Positions 1 to 5,571 of a stretch of DNA of 6,252 bases are shown here, one piece after another (position 1 is the stretch's first letter; every line of letters begins with the position of its first letter). Under the pieces are notes generated by a model. It did no database searches and was not told where the DNA came from. It worked only from the letters and a program-made list of their open reading frames with translations. The stretch is from Acidimicrobiaceae bacterium (GTDB lineage: Bacteria; Actinomycetota; Acidimicrobiia; Acidimicrobiales; RAAP-2): assembly GCA_003135595.1 (NCBI GenBank), contig PLCI01000038.1, forward strand, positions 1 through 6,252. Direction: 5' to 3'. Position numbers and translations under genes: made by a program.

Positions 1-1
1 C

Positions 2-301
2 GGGCTCTACCACCTCGCCTGGGAGGTCGAGACCCTCGCCCAGCTCCGCGATGCCCGCACGACGCTTGCCGCCATGGGCGCGCTCGTGGGGGAGACGGAC
101 CACTCGACGACCAAGTCGCTCTACGCCCACGATCCCGACGGGCTCGAGTTCGAGGTGTGCTGGATCGTCCCGGCGGACCGTCTCGACGACGCGACCAAGG
201 AGGGCACGATGGAGCTGCGCCAGCTCGATCTCGACGCCGAGCTCGTGAGGTTCGGGGCCGACACCGTCGGGGGCCTCGGGGTCAGCTGGCCAGCGAGCTG
301 A
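2..301 (+). CDS. VOC-family (glyoxalase/extradiol dioxygenase-like) protein, 3' part only
   Basis: This is the C-terminal 99 residues of a protein whose start lies left of the window; the first complete codon is at base 2. The visible half looks like the last beta-alpha-beta-beta-beta module of the vicinal oxygen chelate superfamily. It opens with GLYHLAWEV, whose His is the usual metal ligand. It then has a helix, a strand-loop ending SLYAHDPDG and the strand LEFEVCW, whose Glu (EFEV) is the usual second ligand. The tail (LDLDAELVRFGADTVGGLGVS) resembles the ends of actinobacterial catechol-2,3-dioxygenase-like VOC proteins. Members bind a divalent metal and act as ring-cleavage dioxygenases, glyoxalases or resistance proteins; the substrate cannot be told from this fragment. 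It converges on the SCO1664-like gene, with only 13 bases between the two stop codons, so it is not part of that operon. I am confident of the superfamily, not of the reaction. Confidence 0.85.
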   Translation, partial: GLYHLAWEVETLAQLRDARTTLAAMGALVGETDHSTTKSLYAHDPDGLEFEVCWIVPADRLDDATKEGTMELRQLDLDAELVRFGADTVGGLGVSWPAS

Positions 302-314
302 TCTGCGGGCTGGC

Positions 315-1031
315 TCAGACGATCGGCCACGGCCACGGCGGGTAGTGGCCGCGCGACTCGGGCTCGGGCAGCACGCCCGTCGCGCACAGGCTCGCGGCCC
401 TGCGCTGCGTTGCGGTCACCTCTTCAGGGGCGAGGAGCCCACGAAGCACGTCGACGTCGCCGCGTGCCACGGCATCGAGGCGCTCGAGGACCGCCGGGGC
501 GATCGGGTCGAGCGCGAACTCCCAGATCACCGTGCGCAGCTTGTCGTCCACGTGGAAGCACAGCCCGTTGTCGATCGCCCAGCACCGTCCCTCCTCCAGC
601 AGCACGTGGCCCGACTTGCGGTCCGTGTTGTTCGCGACGACGTCGAAGGCGGCGAGTGCTCGGAACCAGTCGGCGAGCGCCGGGTCGCCTCGCAGCGTGA
701 GGTAGTGCTCGACGCCACCCTCGTGGACCCACCGCTGCACCGAACCCGGCCCGTAGTCGGCGTCGTCGCGCGCGACGGTGAGCGGCACGCAGTCCGTGCC
801 GAGCAGCTGGTCGAGCTCGAATGCCGCCACCTCGCGACGCCACAGACCCGGTGGGAAGTCCCACAGCGCGCGCTCGCCTCGCTCGGGCTTGTACACCGCG
901 AGCAGCTCGTCGGTCCCGAGCCGTGCGGTGACGAGCAGCGTGGCGTTGGACGAGTCGGGGATCCGACCGTGGATCTCGAGGGTGCCCTTGCCGAGTACCT
1001 CGGCCGAGCGTCCCTCGTCGAGCTGGCTCAC
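315..1031 (-). CDS. SCO1664-family protein (PI3/PI4-kinase-like fold)
   Basis: A 238-residue cytoplasmic protein of the actinobacterial SCO1664 family, which has distant similarity to phosphatidylinositol 3/4-kinases and HipA-like kinases. Kinase landmarks are in order: a beta-strand lysine in LAVYKPERG (K48) for ATP, a helix Glu in RREVAAFEL (E67), a catalytic loop FDVVANNTDRKSGH (D130, N135, D137, R138; the DRHxxN of PI kinases becomes DRKSGH), and an AIDNGLCF segment (D154) in the DFG-like metal-binding position. It is probably an active phosphotransferase, but the substrate is unknown to me; a protein or small molecule is as likely as a lipid. The GTG at 1031 is chosen because it overlaps the DUF3090 stop as GTGA and sits just before the conserved region. 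The next in-frame upstream ATG (1364) would read through most of DUF3090. No Shine-Dalgarno is seen, so translation probably depends on the preceding gene. It is the last gene of the block. Homologues often sit beside mshC, which is not seen here. Confidence 0.88.
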   Translation of the reverse strand: MSQLDEGRSAEVLGKGTLEIHGRIPDSSNATLLVTARLGTDELLAVYKPERGERALWDFPPGLWRREVAAFELDQLLGTDCVPLTVARDDADYGPGSVQRWVHEGGVEHYLTLRGDPALADWFRALAAFDVVANNTDRKSGHVLLEEGRCWAIDNGLCFHVDDKLRTVIWEFALDPIAPAVLERLDAVARGDVDVLRGLLAPEEVTATQRRAASLCATGVLPEPESRGHYPPWPWPIV

Positions 1032-1510
1032 CGAATCGGCGCGTGGTGGCCGTTCGTCCTCGGGCAGTCGTGGCCGCGGCGGTCGAGCGGCAGCCCGCAC
1101 AGCGGGCACGGGGGGCGCCCGGCCTCGATCAGCTGGACCGCCCGGATGGCGAACGCCGCGGCCTGCTCTGCGGTGAGCGTCACGAACAGGGAGTCGCCGT
1201 CGTCCTCGACCGACTCGATCGCCACGTCGATCGTCGCGGCGTCCTCGTCGAGGGCGACGGTGATCTCGCCCGCGATGAGGTCGATCTCGTACTCGGGCTC
1301 GAGCTCGACGTCCATCTCGAGCGCCTCGGGCCGTGCCATCGTGCGCACGACCCTCGCCAGCCACGACGCGAGGATCGCGACCTGGTCCTTCTCGATCTTC
1401 ACGACCACGAGTCGGCGACCTTCGCGGACCTGGAGCAAGAAAAGGCGCTCGCCGACGTCGCCGATCGCGCCGACCGCGATGCGCTCGGGATGCTCCAGGC
1501 GGTGGATCAC
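1028..1510 (-). CDS. DUF3090-family protein with C-terminal Cys/His zinc-type motif
   Basis: A 160-residue soluble protein of the actinobacterial DUF3090 family. The N-terminal part shows the family pattern: IHRLEHPERIAVGAIGDVGER, then LFLLQVREGRRLVVVKIEKDQVAILA. A central acidic stretch follows (about residues 61-95), then a helix (LTAEQAAAFAIRAVQLI). The end is a compact motif, CPLCGLPLDRRGHDCPRTNGHH in family terms: C135, C138, H147 and C149, with H155/H156 close by, which reads as a small zinc site. No enzymatic activity is assigned to the family as far as I know; it could be an adaptor or regulator. The GTG start at 1510 overlaps the phosphomutase-family stop as GTGA, and the stop overlaps the next gene's GTG in the same way. 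The protein is somewhat shorter than the 180-195 residues I associate with relatives. The longer frame reaching 2125 is a shadow of the phosphatase gene. Confidence 0.9.
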   Translation of the reverse strand: MIHRLEHPERIAVGAIGDVGERLFLLQVREGRRLVVVKIEKDQVAILASWLARVVRTMARPEALEMDVELEPEYEIDLIAGEITVALDEDAATIDVAIESVEDDGDSLFVTLTAEQAAAFAIRAVQLIEAGRPPCPLCGLPLDRRGHDCPRTNGHHAPIR

Positions 1511-2151
1511 GACGGTGCGAGTCCGGCGAGCTCGGCGAGTGAGTTCACGCACAGCACGAGCGGCGCGCCCTCGCCGACGACGAGGACCGTGATCGAGCAC
1601 GTCGACACGACGGTGCGCTGGAACAGGTCGAGGGGGATGCCGAGCGCCGCGGCGACGATCGCCTTGATCGGGTCGGCATGGCTCACCGCGACGATCGTCT
1701 GGCCACGGTGCCGAGCGCCGAGCTCGACGACCGCGTCCCAGCAGCGAGCCTGCAGCTCGCTGAACGACTCGCCACGCGGGAACCGAAAGGTGCTCGGCGT
1801 CAGCTGCACCGAGCGCCACTCGCGGCGCCGGCGCAGTGCGGACAGCCTGGCGCCCGTCCAGTCCCCGAAGTCGCACTCGATGAGCCCCGGGGCGGTCCGC
1901 ACGCGGAGGTGCAGGGCCCGCGCGATGGGCGCCGCGGTCTCCATGGCGCGTTCGAGCGGCGACGCATAGACGGCCGTCGGCGGCCGCGGCACGCCCGCGA
2001 TGCGAGCGGCGACCGCGGTGGCCTGCTCGGTCCCACGGTCCGAGAGGTGCAGCCCGGGCGCGCGACCCGGCAGGACCTTGCCGGTCGTCGCGGTGTTCCC
2101 GTGCCGCACGAGCACGACGGTGCACGGCCGGTCGATGCTGCCCTTGGGCAT
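1507..2151 (-). CDS. Histidine phosphatase superfamily protein, MSMEG_4193 family ('probable phosphomutase')
   Basis: A 214-residue cytoplasmic branch-1 histidine phosphatase. The catalytic set is complete: the N-terminal VLVRHGNT motif (R16, phosphorylated H17), the second arginine in SPLERAMETA (R68), the general acid/base Glu in LIECDFGDWTG (E92), and the second histidine in VAVSHADPIKA (H158). The GKVLPGRAPGLHLSDRG segment (about 24-40) is typical of the MSMEG_4193 group, which accompanies DUF3090 and SCO1664-like genes in Actinobacteria; from memory the M. tuberculosis counterpart is Rv2135c, near mshC. These proteins are labelled phosphomutases, but phosphatase activity is at least as likely; the substrate is not evident. 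The ATG at 2151 lies 7 bases after the FrhB-like stop and gives the usual short lead before the RHG motif. There is no good Shine-Dalgarno in the gap, so coupling to the upstream gene is likely. It overlaps DUF3090 by 4 bp. Confidence 0.92.
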   Translation of the reverse strand: MPKGSIDRPCTVVLVRHGNTATTGKVLPGRAPGLHLSDRGTEQATAVAARIAGVPRPPTAVYASPLERAMETAAPIARALHLRVRTAPGLIECDFGDWTGARLSALRRRREWRSVQLTPSTFRFPRGESFSELQARCWDAVVELGARHRGQTIVAVSHADPIKAIVAAALGIPLDLFQRTVVSTCSITVLVVGEGAPLVLCVNSLAELAGLAPS

Positions 2152-2158
2152 CGTTGGG

Positions 2159-3283
2159 TCAGGCCACCGGCGCGGGCAGGCGTCCCGGTGCCGCGACCGC
2201 GGTCGCCGGCCACCGACGACGGCTCACCCGCGAGAGCTTGCGCATGAGCGCGATCGCCCCGGGGTCGTCGTCGCCCGGGCGCAGCTCGACGGCACCATCG
2301 CGCACCATCGAGGCGAGCAGGTCACGGCCTCGGTCCGTGCGGACCACGACGAGCGTCCAGTCGTTGTACTCGCCGATGCCGCCCGTCGACAGGTCTGCGT
2401 GCTCGGCCGCGAAGTCCGGGCACTCCTTGCAGCCCTCCCGCGTCCAGGCGTGGGCCTCTTTGAGGGGCACCTCGAGGTAGCCGCCGTCGGTCAGCCAGAG
2501 CTGGAACACGCCCTTGATGTTCATCTTTGCGATCTTGTCGCGGGTGAGGCCGTACTTCGCCTCGAACAGCTCCTCGAAGATCGCGTCGTCGAACGTCTTG
2601 GAGCACATGAGCCCGATCGTGAGGGAGAGCCGGCGCGCGATCTTGCCTGCCTTTCGGGCGCCCATCGCGCCGGGGGCCGACGTCATGCACCCCATGCCGA
2701 CCAAGCAGAGCCGCTCGAAGCCCTGCTCGATTGCCGCGGGGTACGCGAGCAGGTTCGCCGAGTAGGTGTAGCGCGAGCCCGACGTCGCGAGGACCTCGGC
2801 GCGCGTGCGGGCGACGGCCGGCACCGCGCGCCAGGTCGATCCGTCGCCCTCGAGGGCCGAGACGAGCGCCGCGTCGATCTCGTCGTGCTCGAGCGCGTAG
2901 ACGAGCAGCGCCGCGACGAAGCCGCCGTCCTGGCCGGCCGCGGCGAGCTCGGGGTCCGTCGCCCTCGCGAGCACGACGTCGGCGGCGACGCCGGACACCT
3001 CCTCGTCGGTGCGCACGCGGCCGAAGCGGAACGTGTCGACCTCGGGCTCCCAGTCGCGGAAGCGGGGGCATGCCCTCGTGCACAGCGTGCAGCCCTTCTC
3101 GCCGTGGGTGCAGTTCTCGGGGCCGCCCTCGGCGTCGACGTGGAACGGCCGGTAGGTCCCGTTCGCGGTGTCGTACCCGAGCACGTCATAGGGGCACGCG
3201 ACGATGCACGCGGCACAGCCCGTGCACAGCCCTGACGTCACGACCTCTTTGAAGAGCTCCTTCCACTGCGGTTTGTCGACCAT
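2159..3283 (-). CDS. FrhB/FdhB-like coenzyme F420 hydrogenase/dehydrogenase beta-subunit family protein
   Basis: A 374-residue iron-sulfur flavoprotein of the family containing F420-reducing hydrogenase beta subunit, F420-dependent formate dehydrogenase beta and FpoF. Residues 1-75 are a ferredoxin-type module with two 4Fe-4S motifs: CTGCAACIVACP (C20, C23, C26, C30) and CTHGEKGCTLCTRACP (C58, C65, C68, C72, wider first spacing). The FrhB N-terminal domain follows, with the signature GQDGGFVAALLVYALE (118-132) and GSRYTYSANLL (169-179). The C-terminal domain has VGMGC (C199), GLMCSKTFD (C227) and an extra pair CKEC (C285, C288) in a segment ending STGGIGEYNDW. Relatives bind FAD and pass electrons between Fe-S clusters and F420 or another hydride carrier. 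No hydrogenase or formate dehydrogenase subunit is in view, so it may act alone, for example as an F420:ferredoxin-type oxidoreductase or substrate reductase; the partner is inference. It heads the operon. ATG 3283 has AAGGTGG just upstream. Confidence 0.9.
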   Translation of the reverse strand: MVDKPQWKELFKEVVTSGLCTGCAACIVACPYDVLGYDTANGTYRPFHVDAEGGPENCTHGEKGCTLCTRACPRFRDWEPEVDTFRFGRVRTDEEVSGVAADVVLARATDPELAAAGQDGGFVAALLVYALEHDEIDAALVSALEGDGSTWRAVPAVARTRAEVLATSGSRYTYSANLLAYPAAIEQGFERLCLVGMGCMTSAPGAMGARKAGKIARRLSLTIGLMCSKTFDDAIFEELFEAKYGLTRDKIAKMNIKGVFQLWLTDGGYLEVPLKEAHAWTREGCKECPDFAAEHADLSTGGIGEYNDWTLVVVRTDRGRDLLASMVRDGAVELRPGDDDPGAIALMRKLSRVSRRRWPATAVAAPGRLPAPVA

Positions 3284-3286
3284 CGG

Positions 3287-3295
3287 CCCACCTTA
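3287..3295 (-). promoter_or_regulatory. Ribosome binding site of the FrhB-like gene
   Basis: On the minus strand the sequence TAAGGTGGG precedes the ATG at 3283; AAGGTGG differs from AAGGAGG at one base. Four bases separate it from the start, which is slightly close but workable. It is the clearest Shine-Dalgarno in the window and supports this start. The same bases overlap a possible -10 hexamer, and only one of the two readings can be used by a given transcript. Confidence 0.5.
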
Positions 3296-3318
3296 CCGAC
3301 GTGCTCTCCACCGGTCAT
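3290..3318 (-). promoter_or_regulatory. Candidate promoter of the four-gene block
   Basis: On the minus strand, ATGACC (3318-3313; shares TGAC with TTGACA) lies 17 bp before TAAGGT (3295-3290; fits TANNNT). Transcription would begin close to the ATG at 3283, giving a leaderless or nearly leaderless mRNA, which is common in actinobacteria. The position, at the only gap in front of the four-gene block, is as expected. The hexamers are weak and were found by eye. Confidence 0.3.
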
Positions 3319-3324
3319 GAGAGC
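3303..3324. repeat. Perfect 6-bp inverted repeat across the candidate -35 region
   Basis: GCTCTC (3303-3308) and GAGAGC (3319-3324) are exact inverted copies separated by 10 bp. They flank the possible -35 element of the FrhB-like gene. It could be a repressor or activator site. No T-tract follows on either strand, so it does not look like an intrinsic terminator for the upstream pair. A second near-palindrome, GCCGACGTTGGC (3326-3337, 10 of 12 symmetric), adjoins it. Short arms in GC-rich DNA can arise by chance. Confidence 0.3.
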
Positions 3325-3342
3325 GGCCGACGTTGGCGGCGG

Positions 3343-4446
3343 TCACGCCGCGCCGTCGAGCACCCCGGTCAGCCCAGTGGGCGCGTGGGGGCCGATGACG
3401 AGCTGCTCGAGCACGCCGATGCCGCGGCGCTCGCCCCACGTCGCTGCCACGACCTGCTGGACGTGGATGTTGTGCAGCGAGACGGTGTCGAGCTCGTCGG
3501 CGTCGTGGACCTCGCCCGCGACCACGAGCTCGCCGTGGAAGCGACCGTGGGCGTAGACCGGGTGCAGGTAGCCCGCGCCGCGCATTCGGAACGTGAGGAG
3601 CGGCTCGAGCTCGATGCGACCCGGCTCGCCCGAGGCCGCTTCGACGTGCAGGGTGGCGTGCGCGGCGCGTCGCAGGCCAGCGGCGAAGGTGACCGAGTGG
3701 CCCGACGAGCTCGTGTGGTGCACGCCGCTCGCATCGACGGGGCTCGCCCCAGGTGCGAGGAGATCGAGTGCTGCCGCGGTCCGGCTCCACGCGACGCCCT
3801 CGGCGTCCTCGAAGGTGGAGAAGTGGTAGCCGCCGTCGTCGAAGTTGAGCGGCGCCCACAGGAAGAACAGCTGGGGGGGTCGCGTGGAGGGCGCCGGCGT
3901 CGCCGAGTCGGCCAGCGGGCGGATGCCCCACGACCGGTCCTTCGTGCCGAACGTCGGCATCGCGTCGAGGGCGAGGCGCTCGCCGTCGATCTCCAGCCAG
4001 CCGCTCCAGGTCCCGAGCTGGGTCGCCCTTGTCACGTCCATGAACACCCGAGCGGCGTCGTAGCGGGTCTGGCGGGGCTCTTCGATCGCGACGGTCCGGG
4101 CGGTGAACGTCAGCTCCCCGCGCAGCCCCTGGTCCGCTGCGTCGACGCGGATCGTTGCCACGCGCATCGGCTCGACGAGCTCGATCGAGATCGGGCCGAC
4201 CCTCGTGGACCGGGCGTCGCTCGTGCCCGACGCGAACACCGATCGCTGCTCGCCAGCTCGGACGGTGCCCACGGCGGCGTCGACGACCCCGCGATTCGGA
4301 TAGATCCCGAGCGCGATGCCGAAGTACAGGTCCTCGCGGTAGCCGTTGAACCAGAAGCGGTCGTAGGCGTCGGGATGCCCGCCCATCGCGTGGGCGAGCG
4401 GGGTCGGGGCCTGGTGGACCGGGAGGTCGTCGAGCTCGAGCAGCAT
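3343..4446 (-). CDS. DUF7064/DUF7065-like protein (lipocalin/CrtC-like beta-rich family), function unknown
   Basis: A 367-residue protein without signal peptide or membrane segment. It matches a family I recognise from actinobacteria and proteobacteria, recently split in Pfam into an N-terminal DUF7065 and a C-terminal DUF7064 part; I give these names from memory. Family-type motifs are FNGYREDLYFGIALGIYPNRG (about 33-53), AAIEEPRQTR-like VAIEEPRQTR (119-128), the Trp-rich GTWSGWLEIDGE (145-156), FGTKDRSWGIRP (166-177), and QLFFLWAPLNFDDGGYHF (192-209). Alternating strands throughout and similarity to hydroxyneurosporene synthase/AttH-type proteins suggest two lipocalin-like barrels binding a hydrophobic ligand such as a carotenoid, steroid or lipid; this is inference. 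The ATG at 4446 shares one base with the phosphotransferase stop (TGATG), implying re-initiation and a joint function. GAGG lies 11 bases upstream. The longer frame to 5631 is a shadow of the phosphotransferase gene. Confidence 0.8.
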   Translation of the reverse strand: MLLELDDLPVHQAPTPLAHAMGGHPDAYDRFWFNGYREDLYFGIALGIYPNRGVVDAAVGTVRAGEQRSVFASGTSDARSTRVGPISIELVEPMRVATIRVDAADQGLRGELTFTARTVAIEEPRQTRYDAARVFMDVTRATQLGTWSGWLEIDGERLALDAMPTFGTKDRSWGIRPLADSATPAPSTRPPQLFFLWAPLNFDDGGYHFSTFEDAEGVAWSRTAAALDLLAPGASPVDASGVHHTSSSGHSVTFAAGLRRAAHATLHVEAASGEPGRIELEPLLTFRMRGAGYLHPVYAHGRFHGELVVAGEVHDADELDTVSLHNIHVQQVVAATWGERRGIGVLEQLVIGPHAPTGLTGVLDGAA

Positions 4447-5522
4447 CAGGACGCCAGCCTCGAGCGCGCGTCGAGGTCCTGAACGGCAGCCGCTGAGCGC
4501 TCGATCATGGTCAGGAACATCGCGTCGCCCCGCTCGGTGCGCACCACCAGCATGGAGGCGCACACGAGCATCACGATGCCCTGGAACGCGTGCCACGCGT
4601 AGTCGTCGAAGAGTGCTCGTCGGTCGTAGCCCGTGACACCGAGCGTGCCGAGCCGGTCGAGGTAGACGTCCAGCAGCTCGAGCTCGTGGGCCCGGCGCAC
4701 CTCGGGCTCGAGGCTCGTCGTGAGCAGGTACGCGACGTCGAGCGCGCCGCTGCCGTGCGCGACGGTCTGCCAGTCGACGGTCGCCATCGGCACCTCGCCG
4801 CAGCGGCCGCCGAAGATGAGGTTGTCCGTGCGGAAGTCCCCGTGGATGACGGTGGGTGGCCCGCCGCGGCCCGCGAGGTAGGCGCCGAGTCGTGGCATGA
4901 GCCACTCGACGACGGCTCGCGTCGGGGTGGCGACCTGGTCGCCGTAGCGGTCGAGGAAGCCGACGAACAGTGCCGGGAGCACCTCTTGGTAGAGCGGTCG
5001 CAGGGAGTCCGCGACGTCGTCCACGAAAGCAAGCCCCGGTGGCGACGGCACCCCCCAGAGCGGCGCGTGCAGCCCGGCGAGCTCGGTCACCGCGATCGTC
5101 GCGAGCTCGAGCGCGAGCCCGTCGAGCTGGTCGCACGTCGCGGCGGGAAGGAGGCTCTCGAGAACGAGGAGGAAGCCGCCCGTCGCCTCGTCGAACGCCG
5201 AGGCGAAGCACGCCGGCGTGCGGATCACGACGTTCGGCGCGATCAGCTCGTAGAAGCGCACCTCGCGCTCGTAGAGGTGCTGTGCCCTTGCCGTCGCCAG
5301 GCTCACCGGATCTGACGAGGGCATCTTCACGACGACCTCGACGGGCGAATCGAGTCCGTCGACGACGAGCTCGAGCGCCCAGCACGACGCGACCTGACCC
5401 GCGCCCACCTGACGTCGAGCCACGGACAGGACGTCGGCACCGCCGGTGATCGAGCTGTGGCGCAGCAGGTCGCTCAGCGCTGCCTTGGAATCGAGCTCGT
5501 CGACCGCACGGAGCACGCGCAC
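4446..5522 (-). CDS. Phosphotransferase family protein (APH/EcKinase-like)
   Basis: A 358-residue cytoplasmic kinase of the aminoglycoside phosphotransferase/choline kinase/ecdysteroid-kinase-like superfamily. Landmarks are in order: a gly-rich turn GAGQVAS (40-46), ATP lysine in VVVKMPSSDP (K66), helix Glu in YEREVRFYELIAP (E87), hinge GFLLVLESL (116-124), Brenner motif VIHGDFRTDNLIFG (H227, D229, N234), and the metal-binding Asp in TVDWQTVAHGSGALDVAYLL (D250). All catalytic residues are present, so it is probably active. Group members phosphorylate a hydroxyl of a small molecule. The EREVRFY and DWQ patterns are nearer the EcKL/CHK-like groups than drug-resistance enzymes, so I would not call it an antibiotic resistance gene. 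The adjoining DUF7064/7065-like gene suggests a hydrophobic alcohol. The start is a GTG at 5522; a second in-frame GTG at 5516 has GGGGG six bases ahead and is a real alternative. It reads divergently from the DedA gene. Confidence 0.88.
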   Translation of the reverse strand: MRVLRAVDELDSKAALSDLLRHSSITGGADVLSVARRQVGAGQVASCWALELVVDGLDSPVEVVVKMPSSDPVSLATARAQHLYEREVRFYELIAPNVVIRTPACFASAFDEATGGFLLVLESLLPAATCDQLDGLALELATIAVTELAGLHAPLWGVPSPPGLAFVDDVADSLRPLYQEVLPALFVGFLDRYGDQVATPTRAVVEWLMPRLGAYLAGRGGPPTVIHGDFRTDNLIFGGRCGEVPMATVDWQTVAHGSGALDVAYLLTTSLEPEVRRAHELELLDVYLDRLGTLGVTGYDRRALFDDYAWHAFQGIVMLVCASMLVVRTERGDAMFLTMIERSAAAVQDLDARSRLAS

Positions 5523-5534
5523 CCCCCGGGGCGC

Positions 5535-5540
5535 ACGCTA
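5535..5540 (-). promoter_or_regulatory. Possible -10 element of the phosphotransferase gene
   Basis: TAGCGT on the minus strand fits TANNNT and lies 12 bases before the GTG at 5522 (18 before the GTG at 5516), so the leader would be only a few bases. No recognisable -35 is found 15-18 bp upstream (TCTTTT at 17 bp). This is a weak call, made because a promoter is needed in this divergent spacer. Confidence 0.2.
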
Positions 5541-5543
5541 CCA

Positions 5544-5571
5544 ACGCCCAATCCTGGAAAAGACTGGGTGT
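5544..5571. repeat. Imperfect inverted repeat (operator-like) between divergent genes
   Basis: ACGCCCAATC (5544-5553) and GACTGGGTGT (5562-5571) form 10-bp arms with 8 complementary positions around an 8-bp spacer. The inner seven positions include CCCA/TGGG, and in a minus-strand RNA the one inner mismatch would be a G-U pair. It sits where the -35/spacer of the phosphotransferase promoter would be, and upstream of the DedA start, so a regulator bound here could affect both directions. No regulator gene is visible nearby. The match is moderate and could be chance. Confidence 0.3.

Noticed and set aside
289..314. Possible terminator between the convergent VOC and SCO1664-like genes (GCCAGC/GCTGGC, 14-nt loop)
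   Set aside because: The stem is only 6 bp with a long loop and no T-tract on either side. I could not support an intrinsic terminator.
345..1592. Long plus-strand open frame opposite the SCO1664-like and DUF3090 genes
   Set aside because: Its composition is arginine/serine/valine-rich without any motif, and it lies antisense to genes with clear family signatures. It is the usual antisense openness of very GC-rich DNA.
2000..3235. Plus-strand open frame of about 411 codons opposite the FrhB-like gene
   Set aside because: Low-complexity charged composition with no recognisable domain. The minus-strand frame has two 4Fe-4S motifs and FrhB signatures, so this is a shadow.
3301..4482. Plus-strand open frame of about 393 codons opposite the DUF7064/7065-like gene
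   Set aside because: No domain, no ribosome binding site and skewed composition; the minus strand has the family motifs.
4446..5522. Antibiotic (aminoglycoside) resistance kinase
   Set aside because: The Brenner motif is superfamily-wide. The flanking patterns and the DUF7064/7065-like partner point away from known resistance enzymes.
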